Shown here piece after piece: positions 44,039 to 52,713 of a stretch of DNA of 64,000 bases (its first letter is position 1; the number at the start of each line of letters is the position of its first letter). The DNA comes from Sphingobacterium olei. Lineage in GTDB: Bacteria > Bacteroidota > Bacteroidia > Sphingobacteriales > Sphingobacteriaceae. The translations under genes were made by a program, and so were the position numbers. The stretch lies in the NCBI RefSeq assembly GCF_005048855.1, contig NZ_SUME01000007.1, positions 62,001 to 126,000 of the forward strand, written 5' to 3'. Below the pieces are notes generated by a model that made no database searches, was not told the origin of the DNA, and worked only from the letters and a program-made list of their open reading frames with translations.

Positions 44039-44467
44039 ATGAGAATCTCTATAGCAAATTTAACTTCGGTATTGGCATTGGCCTTTGGAACATGCTCAAT
44101 AGTAAACGCACAACAATTAAATGAGCAGGAATTAAAAATTAATGTTGATAAAATTTCCAATTCAACGGAACGCATAAAAGCCCTTGAACCGATTACATTC
44201 GTTTACAATACAGATAAATATAAAAAACTAAACTTACCTGCTGGCAATCAATATGGTTTCTTGGCAAGCAATGTGGAAGGTGTATTTCCAGATCTAGTGC
44301 AGGAGTCTTCGCAATTTTACAGTACAGGAAAAAACACCTCAAAGGTTGCTAGATATGAAGAGGTAAATTCAAACGACCTTATCCCTTTATTGGTTGCAGC
44401 CCTAAAAGAGCAACAAGCGCAGATTGAGGCACTACAACAGGAAGTAAACACCTTAAAATCAAAATAA
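44039..44467 (+). CDS. Secreted protein with tail-fibre chaperone (Peptidase S74) domain
   Basis: The 142-residue protein has a signal peptide (MRISIANLTSVLALAFG...VNAQ) and an S74-type intramolecular chaperone pattern: STERIKALEPITFVYNTDKY, YGFLASNVEGVFPDLV, EVNSNDLIPLLVAALKEQQAQIEALQQEVN, ending in a coiled coil. In phages this domain trimerises fibre proteins; in Bacteroidota a free, secreted version is common and may help assemble trimeric surface fibres. No long fibre gene is adjacent. A terminator follows. Confidence 0.8.
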   Translation: MRISIANLTSVLALAFGTCSIVNAQQLNEQELKINVDKISNSTERIKALEPITFVYNTDKYKKLNLPAGNQYGFLASNVEGVFPDLVQESSQFYSTGKNTSKVARYEEVNSNDLIPLLVAALKEQQAQIEALQQEVNTLKSK

Positions 44468-44478
44468 AGTTGCAATTG

Positions 44479-44529
44479 AAAGCCAAGATTGTTTAAGGAA
44501 CATGTCTCCTGAGCAATTTTGGCTTTTTC
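44479..44529 (+). terminator. Terminator after S74-domain gene
   Basis: A long stem (AAAGCCAAGATTG pairing with CAATTTTGGCTTT, one mismatch) with a 22-nt loop is followed by TTTTT. Confidence 0.75.
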
Positions 44530-44617
44530 CTAACCTTTCAGTCCCACTCTCTTCCATTGTACATTTCTAGATGTAACAAACCGAGGGAGAAATAATTTAG
44601 AAAAAACACCTTTTTTA

Positions 44618-44649
44618 TTTTGGAGATTTAGCCGAAAGCTCTATATTTG
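44618..44649 (+). promoter_or_regulatory. Promoter of tRNA-Gly/tRNA-Leu (TTTTG-N19-TATATTTG)
   Basis: TTTTG at 44618-44622 and TATATTTG at 44642-44649, 19 bp apart, form a near-ideal Bacteroidota promoter 11 bp before the tRNA-Gly. Confidence 0.8.
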
Positions 44650-44660
44650 CACCACGTCAA

Positions 44661-44733
44661 GCGAAAGTAGCTCAGTTGGTAGAGCACAACCTTGCCAAGG
44701 TTGGGGTCGCGAGTTCGAATCTCGTCTTTCGCT
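44661..44733 (+). tRNA. tRNA-Gly (GCC)
   Basis: The acceptor stem GCGAAAG/CTTTCGC, D-arm GCTCAGTTGGTAGAGC, anticodon loop TTGCCAA with anticodon GCC, and T-arm GTTCGAAT fold into a normal cloverleaf of 73 nt. CCA is not encoded. Confidence 0.97.
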
Positions 44734-44738
44734 CAGTT

Positions 44739-44823
44739 GCCTAGGTGGTGGAACTGGTAGACACGCAGGACTTAAAATCCTGTTCCCGTTAAGGGAGTGC
44801 GGGTTCGATTCCCGCCCTAGGTA
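44739..44823 (+). tRNA. tRNA-Leu (TAA)
   Basis: The 85-nt class II tRNA has acceptor stem GCCTAGG/CCTAGGT, anticodon stem CAGGA/TCCTG with loop CTTAAAA (anticodon TAA), a long variable arm (TTCCCGTTAAGGGA) and T-loop TTCGATT. CCA is not encoded. It is 5 bp after tRNA-Gly, so one transcript. Confidence 0.97.
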
Positions 44824-44824
44824 C

Positions 44825-44852
44825 AAAAGCTCATCTGTCTGATGAGCTTTTT
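44825..44852 (+). terminator. Terminator after tRNA pair
   Basis: AAAGCTCATC and GATGAGCTTT form a 10-bp stem with loop TGTCT, then a T-run. Confidence 0.9.
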
Positions 44853-44910
44853 CTTTTTTTCAATAACTTCACTATTTTTCAAATTTGCTTTACTGAAATC
44901 CCTTATCCCG

Positions 44911-45558
44911 TTAAGCTTCAATGACCGCATCGTTTACAATGGCAAAAATCTGTGTATCGACCTCTTTGGAAATAATGCGCAAGCCGGTATACTTTCCGAA
45001 GGCAGGAAGTGTGAGTTGCTTATTTTTCAGGTAAAAACAGGGTAACCTAAAACTTTGTCGTCCTTTTGTTTCTATCACACATCCAGGATGGATGTGTCCG
45101 ACCAAGTTAAACATGTGCTCGGGTAGATCAGCTACTGGTTCATGCGACAAAACAAGACCTTCGGCTAGTATTAGCTTATCTTTTTGTCGGATTACAGTTG
45201 ATTTTTGCCATATGTCATCTGGTAATATATCGTGATTACCTTTCGTCAGCACAAAATCTATATGCGGAAAATTACTCAGATAACTAATTAATTCAGTCCA
45301 GTCTGCATTCCAATCGGAGTGAAAAAGGTCGCCCAGAAACACAACCTTTTTAGTGGGCACCTCCTGCATCAATTCACCCAGCATATCGAGTTCATGTCGT
45401 ATTTGTGGTGGAGGAACAAAAAGTCCTTCTTTCCGGAAGTGCGTTAATTTGCCGAGATGCCAGTCTGACACAATGAGCATTGCGTAATGCGGTATATAAA
45501 CTGCCTTTTGGGGCAGTAAGAATATTTCGAGGTTATTTAATGTCAGCTTTTTAGCCAT
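44911..45558 (-). CDS. pdeM: Ligase-associated DNA damage response endonuclease PdeM
   Basis: The 215-residue calcineurin-like phosphoesterase shows all metal motifs: VSDWHLGKLTHFRKEGL, FLGDLFHSDWN, LTKGNHDILP and NLVGHIHPGCVI. PdeM is encoded with an Lhr-like helicase, ATP ligase and MBL exonuclease in many bacteria. It is the last gene of the minus-strand run and overlaps the helicase gene by 8 bp. Metal site complete. Confidence 0.94.
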   Translation of the reverse strand: MAKKLTLNNLEIFLLPQKAVYIPHYAMLIVSDWHLGKLTHFRKEGLFVPPPQIRHELDMLGELMQEVPTKKVVFLGDLFHSDWNADWTELISYLSNFPHIDFVLTKGNHDILPDDIWQKSTVIRQKDKLILAEGLVLSHEPVADLPEHMFNLVGHIHPGCVIETKGRQSFRLPCFYLKNKQLTLPAFGKYTGLRIISKEVDTQIFAIVNDAVIEA

Positions 45559-47995
45559 CTAATAATTGTCCTTTTAATTTTTCCAATCGACTTTGCCAAT
45601 CTTCGTTGCTATACCGTTCACGGAATGATTCCGAGAATATAGGAAAAGAAAAAGGCGTCAGTTTTAACGGTTTTGCAAGCACGATGTGATGATCTTCAAT
45701 ACGCTCGAATGCCTGCTGCATTCGTCCTTCTTCCAATTGGAAGTCAAAAACTTCGTCATAGGCTTCCCGCAAAAGTAAATTATTCGGATCATAATCTTCA
45801 AATACGGAAAAGAATAATCCCGAATTAGCCTGGAGGTGCTTACTTTTCATCTGCTTGCCCGGATAGCCCTGAAACACCAAGCCGGCTATACCTGCTATAT
45901 CTCTAAATCGCCGACGCGCCATCTCCTGCACATTAATTCCCGAGGAAATATCGGCATGCAAATTATGCGGCGTCAATAAGTTCATTAAAAACGGGACGTC
46001 TATTTCGTATTCCGTGTCTGTCAACAACTCTATCCCGTACTCATTGGTCGCAATACTAAAGGTTGCCGGTTTTATTTTCCCTAATCGATAGGCAATTACC
46101 TGAGCCATGCCTTCATGTACTAATTTTCCATCAAAAGGATACAAGAAAAGATGAAATCCGTATTTAGTCTGTATGTATTCCACGAGCAGTTCACCTTCTT
46201 TCGGAAGTATAGAACGATTTGATTGTTCAGCGAATAAAGGGCGGAGGAATTCGATCTCAGGACTAGAGACCTTATCTTTGTGTATATTTGAAAAACTGTG
46301 ACGAATAGCTGTTCCTAAATCAGGAGAGATAGCAAAACGCCCTCCCATCCAAGAAGGGATGACACCTTTTTTCTTTTCCGAGGGTTTGACTATAGCGTCA
46401 TTAGCACGTACTTGTATCAATTCCAGCTGTCGCCCCGAAAACCAGAATACATCTCCGCTATTTAATTTGGAAATAAAGGACTCTTCAATAGAACCCAAGT
46501 ATTTTCCGGACATAAACTTAACACGCATCATGATGTCAGATACGATAGCACCAATGCTAAGACGATGCCTTAATGCTAATTTACGGGACGTCACTTTATA
46601 AAGTCCATCAACTAGCTCTAGGCGATGAAAATCATCATAGGCTGTGAGTGCGGCACCTCCATACAACAATAAGGCCATACATTTATCAAACTCTTCTCGA
46701 GAAATAGATGAATAGCAGTGTGTACCTTTTACTTCAGAAAATAACTGTACAGCATCAAATCCATCACCTACAGCGAGCGTCATCAAATATTGTACGAGCA
46801 CATCGAAAGATCGGATATAAGGAATTCGCTGCTCGATAATATTTTCTTTAACTGCATATTTTAGGGAATCTCCTTCTATAATTTCTAAAGAATTCGTCGG
46901 AAGGTAATAAATATAGGAAGTTTCGTGCGGGCGGTGACCAGATCGCCCCGCGCGTTGCAGAAACCTCGCAACACCCTTTGGGGATCCGATTTGAATCACA
47001 CAATCTACCGGTCTAAAATCAACCCCTAAATCCAGACTGCTCGTACAAACGACAGCCTTGAGTTTTCCTTCATGCAAAGCATCTTCTACCCACAGACGGA
47101 TTTCATCGGATAAAGAGCCGTGATGTATAGCAAGCAATCCCGCAAATTCAGGATAGAACGTAATGATCTGCTGGTACCAGATTTCTGCTTGCGATCGCGT
47201 ATTGGTGAAAATCAACGTGGAATGATATTTCCGGATAATATCTACGACTTTATCCAAAAGACGTACACCAAGATGACCCGCCCAAGGAAATTTTTCTAAA
47301 CTATCCGGAAGGATAGTTTCAATCTGTATCTTCTTCTTCAATTTGGCTTTAACCATCACACCACGATGATGATGCCCCAGTAGTATCTCCCGTGCTTCCG
47401 GAAGGTTTCCAATTGTCGCTGAAATCCCCCATATCTTCAGCATTGGATTAATCGCTTTCAATCGACTAAGTGCTAATTCTATTAATACCCCCCGTTTACT
47501 ACCCAACAATTCATGCCACTCATCCACAACAATAAACTCAAGTTGCCTAAAATAATCCGTTGCCCCTTTAGAAGCCAACAACAGATGAACGCTTTCGGGT
47601 GTTGTTATAAGGGCCTGAGGAGGATTTTTACGCTGTTTCTGACGATCAGTACTAGACGTATCTCCTGTGCGCAATTCAATTTTGTAATCCAGTTCTAAAT
47701 CCGTGCTTACCTGTGTGGTAGCCTTATAAATTTCTTTCGACAGAGCACGCAAGGGAGTGATCCAAAGAGCATGCAATTGTTTCTTTCTCGTCTTTTTTTT
47801 CTGGAACTGGGGATGATTGTAATAATGGTCTAATATACCAAACCAGATTCCAAAGGTTTTACCAAACCCCGTAGGTGCATTTAGCAAACCAGAATTTCCC
47901 TTAGATATAACTTTCCAAGCTTCTTTTTGAAAGGCATGTGGTTTCCATCCTTGATTGAAAAACCAAACATCAGCGAGTTGATTCATGTTTAGCAT
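45551..47995 (-). CDS. Ligase-associated DEXH-box helicase (Lhr-like)
   Basis: The 814-residue SF2 helicase has LLNAPTGFGKTFG (Walker A), WITPLRALSKEI, LITTPESVHLLLAS, the DEWH box in VVDEWHELLGSKRG, GISATIGN, and IQIGSPKGVARFLQRAGRSGH. The C-terminal half is Lhr-type winged-helix and beta regions ending in TFEDYDPNNLLLREAY-like segments. It unwinds DNA or RNA-DNA hybrids 3' to 5'. It overlaps the ligase by 26 bp and PdeM by 8 bp. Length is within the normal 800-850. Confidence 0.96.
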   Translation of the reverse strand: MLNMNQLADVWFFNQGWKPHAFQKEAWKVISKGNSGLLNAPTGFGKTFGIWFGILDHYYNHPQFQKKKTRKKQLHALWITPLRALSKEIYKATTQVSTDLELDYKIELRTGDTSSTDRQKQRKNPPQALITTPESVHLLLASKGATDYFRQLEFIVVDEWHELLGSKRGVLIELALSRLKAINPMLKIWGISATIGNLPEAREILLGHHHRGVMVKAKLKKKIQIETILPDSLEKFPWAGHLGVRLLDKVVDIIRKYHSTLIFTNTRSQAEIWYQQIITFYPEFAGLLAIHHGSLSDEIRLWVEDALHEGKLKAVVCTSSLDLGVDFRPVDCVIQIGSPKGVARFLQRAGRSGHRPHETSYIYYLPTNSLEIIEGDSLKYAVKENIIEQRIPYIRSFDVLVQYLMTLAVGDGFDAVQLFSEVKGTHCYSSISREEFDKCMALLLYGGAALTAYDDFHRLELVDGLYKVTSRKLALRHRLSIGAIVSDIMMRVKFMSGKYLGSIEESFISKLNSGDVFWFSGRQLELIQVRANDAIVKPSEKKKGVIPSWMGGRFAISPDLGTAIRHSFSNIHKDKVSSPEIEFLRPLFAEQSNRSILPKEGELLVEYIQTKYGFHLFLYPFDGKLVHEGMAQVIAYRLGKIKPATFSIATNEYGIELLTDTEYEIDVPFLMNLLTPHNLHADISSGINVQEMARRRFRDIAGIAGLVFQGYPGKQMKSKHLQANSGLFFSVFEDYDPNNLLLREAYDEVFDFQLEEGRMQQAFERIEDHHIVLAKPLKLTPFSFPIFSESFRERYSNEDWQSRLEKLKGQLLDG

Positions 47996-49574
47996 TTATC
48001 AGATGTAATAAATCTTCCTTTGTATTTGCTTCTAATGCGGGCTTGTCCCTACGCCACCGTACAATCCTGGGAAACCGCAAAGCGACCCCGGATTTATGCC
48101 TGCTGCTGAGGTTAATACCCTCAAAGGCCAGTTCAAAAACGAGTTCAGGTTTCACGGATCTGACAGGGCCGAACTTGTCTATTGTATTCCGTTTAATCCA
48201 ATTATCTATTGTAATAAGCTCTTTGTCAGTAAGTCCGGAATACGCTTTTGTAAAGGGTACCAACGCGCCATTGTCCCATACAGCGAAGGTGTAATCTGTA
48301 AACAAATTAGCCCGCCTGCCGTGTCCCGACTGTGCATAAATGAGCACACCATCTATTGTCATTGCATCCGTTTTCCATTTCCACCATTTGCCACGCTTTC
48401 TCCCGACTTCGTAAGGACTATTTCTATTTTTAATCATGAGCCCTTCGGAAAAGTATTGCCGCGCTTGATTTCGATATAACTCTGCTTCTTCCCAATTATT
48501 AAAAATCTTTTCTTCGGATAGCAAAAGGACACCGTTTACCGGATACGTAGCTAATATTTCCATCAGTAACTGTCGTCTCTTTGCTAATGGCCAATCGCGT
48601 ATATCATTGCCCTGCCATTCCAATACATCATAGCAGATCATTACCAACGGTATGTCTTCCAATATCTTCTTAGAAAGATTCTTCCTTCCAATACGCGTCT
48701 GCATCAGCTGAAAATCTAACGGACGATCATTTTTCCAAGGAATTATCTCTCCATCTAATACGGTACCGTTTGGCAAGATATCCTTTAGAGGGAGAAATTC
48801 GACAAACTTTTCGTTCATAAGATCCTCTCCTCTACTCCATACAAATATTTCATCTTCACGCACGATCAGCTGTCCGCGGATACCATCCAGCTTTGCTTCC
48901 AATATCCAATCCGTTAAATCCCCTAACTCCCGGGGGTTGCCCTCCAACGCATAGGCCAAATAGAACGGATAGGGCAAAAAATGCTTCCCTTCGAGATGTT
49001 CCTCTGCAAATAAAGTACCCATGGTCTCCTCAAATGGATTCCATTTTCCCATTAACCGATGTTCTATAACAGCTTCGTCATAATTCAGATACTTAGCTAT
49101 AGCTTTGACAACTAATTTTTTAGAGACGCCAACCCTAAAATTGCCAGTCAAGAATTTATTAAAAACAAAAAGGGAACTACCGCTTAATGCTGACCAATAC
49201 GATAAAACCTTTAATTTTTGTACAGCTGGTTGATCTGTCCGTAAAATAATAATATCTTCGAAAACACCTTTTAAGGAGAAATCCTTTTGGGGCATGGATG
49301 GCGGGATGGTGAGGGTTATGGTTTCCGCTAAATCACCCACTACATAATAGCATTCTTCTAACAGCCATAAAGGAGTATCAGACATTTCAGAAGCCCAGAC
49401 TCTAAGATCTGTAGTTTTAATCGGTCTCCTAGGTTTATTTCCGGTTAAAATGGCTATTGCAAAAACTTTGTCCTCCTCACCCGCTATCTGCAAATAGCGC
49501 AATATGGCATCAACCTTCTGATTAGTCTTGGTCGTGCTGTCGATTGCCTCAATTAGCTCAACAAATTTTCTCAT
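47970..49574 (-). CDS. ATP-dependent DNA ligase of repair cluster
   Basis: The 534-residue ligase has an N-terminal alpha-helical DNA-binding domain, the adenylation motif EAKLDGIRGQLI (active lysine), DGEIIPWKND (motif III), a motif IV-like FEGLMIKNRNSPYEVG, and a motif V KWWKWKTD, followed by an OB domain. Unlike replicative LigA (ligA at 30095) it uses ATP. It overlaps the exonuclease gene by 4 bp and helicase by 26 bp, an arrangement seen only in the ligase-associated repair cluster. Confidence 0.95.
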   Translation of the reverse strand: MRKFVELIEAIDSTTKTNQKVDAILRYLQIAGEEDKVFAIAILTGNKPRRPIKTTDLRVWASEMSDTPLWLLEECYYVVGDLAETITLTIPPSMPQKDFSLKGVFEDIIILRTDQPAVQKLKVLSYWSALSGSSLFVFNKFLTGNFRVGVSKKLVVKAIAKYLNYDEAVIEHRLMGKWNPFEETMGTLFAEEHLEGKHFLPYPFYLAYALEGNPRELGDLTDWILEAKLDGIRGQLIVREDEIFVWSRGEDLMNEKFVEFLPLKDILPNGTVLDGEIIPWKNDRPLDFQLMQTRIGRKNLSKKILEDIPLVMICYDVLEWQGNDIRDWPLAKRRQLLMEILATYPVNGVLLLSEEKIFNNWEEAELYRNQARQYFSEGLMIKNRNSPYEVGRKRGKWWKWKTDAMTIDGVLIYAQSGHGRRANLFTDYTFAVWDNGALVPFTKAYSGLTDKELITIDNWIKRNTIDKFGPVRSVKPELVFELAFEGINLSSRHKSGVALRFPRIVRWRRDKPALEANTKEDLLHLINAKHESTR

Positions 49575-50575
49575 AGCTCAGATTCCTCCTCCTCGTCGTT
49601 ATAAACCGTCTTAAGTATAGAGGCAGGAATTCCAAAATGATTCGTTACCCATTTTGAAAAAATGCTTTCATAGCCATGTGTTACGTATACATGTTTAGCG
49701 CCCGTTTGCCGAATAGCTTGGTTCAATTGATCCCAGTCGCAGTGGTCGGACAGTGCAAAACCTCTGTCGACACCTTTTCTTCTACGCGCTCCCCGAAGCT
49801 GCATCCAACCGCTGCACATCGCGATACGGTATGGCTTAAGTTTCCTTAGCCAGGGTGTGTCACTGGCGGATGGTGGGGCGACTATTAAAGCAGATCGCAA
49901 TGCTGACCGATCGATATCGGGGCTAATATACTTTCCTGGAAAGTGATAACCTATTTCGGCAAGTGCATTATTGGTATTTGCTACCGCTCCGTGCAGATAT
50001 ACTTCACCAATTGAGGGATCAATATGTGCGAGAATATTTTGGGACTTCCCTAGCGAATAAGCTAATAGCACCGTATTATACCCTTCGTCGGCATTCTGTC
50101 GCCACCATGAATTGATATCCTGATAAATCAACTCGGGCGGTGGGAAATGATAAATAGGAAGACCAAATGTACTCTCTGTTATAAAATGATCACATTTCAC
50201 GAGCTCATAAGGTGTGCTTACACCGTCTTTTGCTATCTTGTAATCGCCGGTAAAAAGCCAAACTTCATCCTGAAATTCCAAACGTATCTGAGCTGAACCA
50301 ATAATATGGCCGGCCGGGTGAAACGATATTTTAACACCATTTATTTCGAAGACCTCGCCATATGCCACTCCCTGACTAGAATTTTCAGTCCCCAATCGCA
50401 GCTTTAAAATAGGTAAAGTATGATGATGACAAATATAATGTTGCATTCCCCAGCGCATATGATCACTATGCCCATGGCTTATTAATGCAGTTTTTACGGG
50501 TTTCCAAGGGTCAATATAAAAATCGCCCTGCTTACAATAGAGGCCATTCTCGTCGACAGTAAGTAACCTCCCCAT
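49571..50575 (-). CDS. Ligase-associated MBL-fold exonuclease
   Basis: The 334-residue protein of the metallo-beta-lactamase/beta-CASP (mRNA 3'-end-processing exonuclease-like) group has metal motifs LISHGHSDHMRWGM, FHPAGHIIGSAQI and LFTGDYKIAK, and the beta-CASP part with VLLAYSLGKSQNI and ALSDHCDWDQLNQ. It is likely to cleave DNA or RNA ends before ligation. The start lies 3 bp after the pyridoxamine-oxidase-like gene, and its stop overlaps the ligase start. Confidence 0.94.
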   Translation of the reverse strand: MGRLLTVDENGLYCKQGDFYIDPWKPVKTALISHGHSDHMRWGMQHYICHHHTLPILKLRLGTENSSQGVAYGEVFEINGVKISFHPAGHIIGSAQIRLEFQDEVWLFTGDYKIAKDGVSTPYELVKCDHFITESTFGLPIYHFPPPELIYQDINSWWRQNADEGYNTVLLAYSLGKSQNILAHIDPSIGEVYLHGAVANTNNALAEIGYHFPGKYISPDIDRSALRSALIVAPPSASDTPWLRKLKPYRIAMCSGWMQLRGARRRKGVDRGFALSDHCDWDQLNQAIRQTGAKHVYVTHGYESIFSKWVTNHFGIPASILKTVYNDEEEESEL

Positions 50576-50578
50576 GCA

Positions 50579-51082
50579 TTAGATTTCAATATTTCCTTCT
50601 CTTCCGGCATCTGTTTTATCTCCGGTTACCGAAGTCCAGAGTACTTTAGCCATCGAAACTATTTTATTATCTTTTGTTTCCCAATAGCGGATATCGTGCG
50701 GCATAATTTTAATCAATACGATATCCGGATCTTCCCGGCCCTTTTCAAACCAGCCTTCTACCATTTTATTCCAGTATTTATCAATCCGTGCTTGGTCTTC
50801 TGAAAAAGAGCCTGTACCATATACGCTTAAATATGTGAAATCACTGTTTTTAGAAAAAAACAGTTGGACATTCCCATCTTGTAATATGTCCGTATATTTA
50901 TCACTTGATTTACTGCCCAAAAACCAAATATCCCCATTATCCTCTACCTCCTGCACACTCATGGGTGTCGCATGAATAGGTCTTAAAGACAAACCACTAC
51001 AAAACATACAAAAATCTATACCTTCGGCAAGCTCTTTCAATTTGTCTATTCCTTCTCTTCCAATATAATTTAATTCGCTCAT
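50579..51082 (-). CDS. Pyridoxamine 5'-phosphate oxidase-like (general stress protein 26) protein
   Basis: The 167-residue split-barrel flavin protein shows LAEGIDFCMFCSGLS, the family pattern ATPMSVQEVEDNGDIWFLGSKSSDK, VQLFFSKNSDFTYLSVYGTGSF and IDKYWNKMVEGWFEKGREDPDI. General stress protein 26 relatives bind FMN and are linked to oxidative stress. It is the first gene of the minus-strand repair run, 3 bp before the exonuclease gene, so co-expression with the DNA repair genes is likely, although it is not a standard part of that cluster. Confidence 0.88.
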   Translation of the reverse strand: MSELNYIGREGIDKLKELAEGIDFCMFCSGLSLRPIHATPMSVQEVEDNGDIWFLGSKSSDKYTDILQDGNVQLFFSKNSDFTYLSVYGTGSFSEDQARIDKYWNKMVEGWFEKGREDPDIVLIKIMPHDIRYWETKDNKIVSMAKVLWTSVTGDKTDAGREGNIEI

Positions 51083-51184
51083 AACATATAAAATCTAGTT
51101 ATTTAAACAACAAACCCTATACTAAATAGTTTTGGCTAGATTTTATCTGCTAATAATTTGCGGTTATATTCCTTGCGATTATAA

Positions 51185-51215
51185 TTGCGTATAAAAGCAA
51201 ATATCTCTAAGTTTG
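51185..51215 (+). promoter_or_regulatory. Promoter of HAD gene (TTG-N20-TAAGTTTG)
   Basis: TTG at 51185-51187, 20-bp spacer and TAAGTTTG at 51208-51215, whose end is only 4 nt before the ATG at 51220. A complete promoter with a leaderless or near-leaderless start. Confidence 0.75.
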
Positions 51216-51219
51216 CGTT

Positions 51220-51879
51220 ATGAATAACTATGCGGTAATCTTTGATATGGACGGCGTAATCGCACATACGAATCCGTACCATGCTAAAGCCTTTGAAGTC
51301 TTCTTTGACAAGTACAAGATTCCTTATAGTGATGTAGAGTTTGAGCATCATATGTATGGAAAACATAATTCATATATTATGAGCCATTTTTTCAAAAAAC
51401 CAATTGCCGGAGAAGAACTTTTGCAACTGGAAAACGAAAAAGAGGGACTATTTAGGGAAATATATAAATCAGAGATAAAATCTATTCCAAATTATGTAGC
51501 CTTTTTAGATGATTTGAAAAATAGTGGTTTTAAAACCGGTGTAGCCACCTCCGCTCCGAGAGCCAACATGGATCTTGTTATCGATGGGTTGGGTATCCGT
51601 CCGAAAATGGAATCATTATTAGCCAGTGAAAATGTCACTAAGCACAAACCTGATCCTGAAGTATATTTAACATCCGCCCAAAATTTAGGTATAGACCCAA
51701 GTCGTTGTGTCATTTTTGAAGATTCGTTTTCGGGAGTATCCGCGGCAATTAATGCAAATATGAAAGTTGTTGGCGTATTAAGCTCACATACAAAGGAACA
51801 ACTTCCTCCCTGCGATCTTTACATTCATGATTATACTGAAATAAATGCTTCAAAAATCTTAGCCCTATTAACGAAATAA
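51220..51879 (+). CDS. HAD-family hydrolase, beta-phosphoglucomutase-like
   Basis: The 219-residue protein has the HAD nucleophile FDMDGVIAHTNPYH (Asp in DxDG), the Ser/Thr motif VATSAPRANMDLVI, the lysine motif KHKPDPEVYLTSAQNLG and the acid motif VIFEDSFSGVSAAINANM. It belongs to the phosphatase/phosphoglucomutase subgroup with a helical cap. Its stop overlaps the start of the exporter by one base, so both are cotranscribed from the promoter at 51185. Confidence 0.93.
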   Translation: MNNYAVIFDMDGVIAHTNPYHAKAFEVFFDKYKIPYSDVEFEHHMYGKHNSYIMSHFFKKPIAGEELLQLENEKEGLFREIYKSEIKSIPNYVAFLDDLKNSGFKTGVATSAPRANMDLVIDGLGIRPKMESLLASENVTKHKPDPEVYLTSAQNLGIDPSRCVIFEDSFSGVSAAINANMKVVGVLSSHTKEQLPPCDLYIHDYTEINASKILALLTK

Positions 51880-52646
51880 TGTTTGAAGAAGCATTAGCTC
51901 TATTACCAGATACATCGAGTTGGGTACTGTATCTTACATGTGCGCTATTGATAGGTATGTCTAAAACGGGGATTCAAAATATAGGTTCATTAGCATTGCC
52001 TCTATTTGCCATACTTTTCGGTGCAAAATACTCGACCGGTATTGTACTTATATTACTTGCTTTTGCAGACTTGATGGGTGTGATCTACTACCGCAAGCAA
52101 CTGGTATGGTCTGAAGTCCTTAAACTACTGCCGATGGCGTTGGTCGGGTTAACTGCGGCTCTGATTATTGGTAAGTATATCGACGACACATCTTTTAAAA
52201 TAATAATGGGGGCCTGCATTATTTTGGGGATAGGGATTATGTTTTGGATGGAGAAGCTTGGCAAGACGAAACAGCTTACCATCACCAATGGAAATTGGTA
52301 TTCACCACTTTTCGGTTTTATCTTGGGGTTTTCGACTATGATCGGTAATGCTGCAGGCCCCGCACTATCCGTTTATCTATTAACGAAGAACTTAAATAAA
52401 TATGCTTTAGTAGCCACTGGTGCATGGTTTATTATGATCTTAAATTATATCAAAATTCCCTTACAGGTCTTTGTGTGGCAAAATGTAAGCTGGGCAAGTG
52501 TATTATTGAATTTTATGGCACTTCCATTTATTATATTAGGAGGAGTACTGGGGATAAAACTCGTAAAATTATTACCTGAAAAAGAGTTCCGTATTATTAT
52601 TACGGGTATGGTCATCATTTCCTGCCTCTTAATGATTTTTATCTAG
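51879..52646 (+). CDS. Sulfite/anion exporter TauE/SafE family protein
   Basis: The 255-residue membrane protein has about seven to eight helices. The family's paired repeats are seen as LIGMSKTGIQNIGSLALPLFA near residue 25 and FILGFSTMIGNAAGPALSVYLLT near residue 150. TauE/SafE proteins export sulfite, sulfoacetate or other anions. The substrate cannot be told. It overlaps the HAD gene by one base. Confidence 0.9.
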   Translation: MFEEALALLPDTSSWVLYLTCALLIGMSKTGIQNIGSLALPLFAILFGAKYSTGIVLILLAFADLMGVIYYRKQLVWSEVLKLLPMALVGLTAALIIGKYIDDTSFKIIMGACIILGIGIMFWMEKLGKTKQLTITNGNWYSPLFGFILGFSTMIGNAAGPALSVYLLTKNLNKYALVATGAWFIMILNYIKIPLQVFVWQNVSWASVLLNFMALPFIILGGVLGIKLVKLLPEKEFRIIITGMVIISCLLMIFI

Positions 52647-52700
52647 CTACTTCCCCGACACTCTTGCATTCGAGAGTTAAAATTTAACAAAAAAACTGTG

Positions 52701-52708
52701 TATCTTTG
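52701..52708 (+). promoter_or_regulatory. -7 box (TATCTTTG) before mqnC
   Basis: TATCTTTG fits TAnnTTTG and ends 5 nt before the ATG at 52714, as at recX and the exonuclease gene. No clear -33 TTG. Confidence 0.6.
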
Positions 52709-52713
52709 TTCTA

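Noticed and set aside
44661..44823. tRNA pair as an integration site of a mobile element
   Set aside because: No integrase gene, no direct repeat of the tRNA 3' ends and a normal terminator follows; the downstream genes are a conserved repair run.
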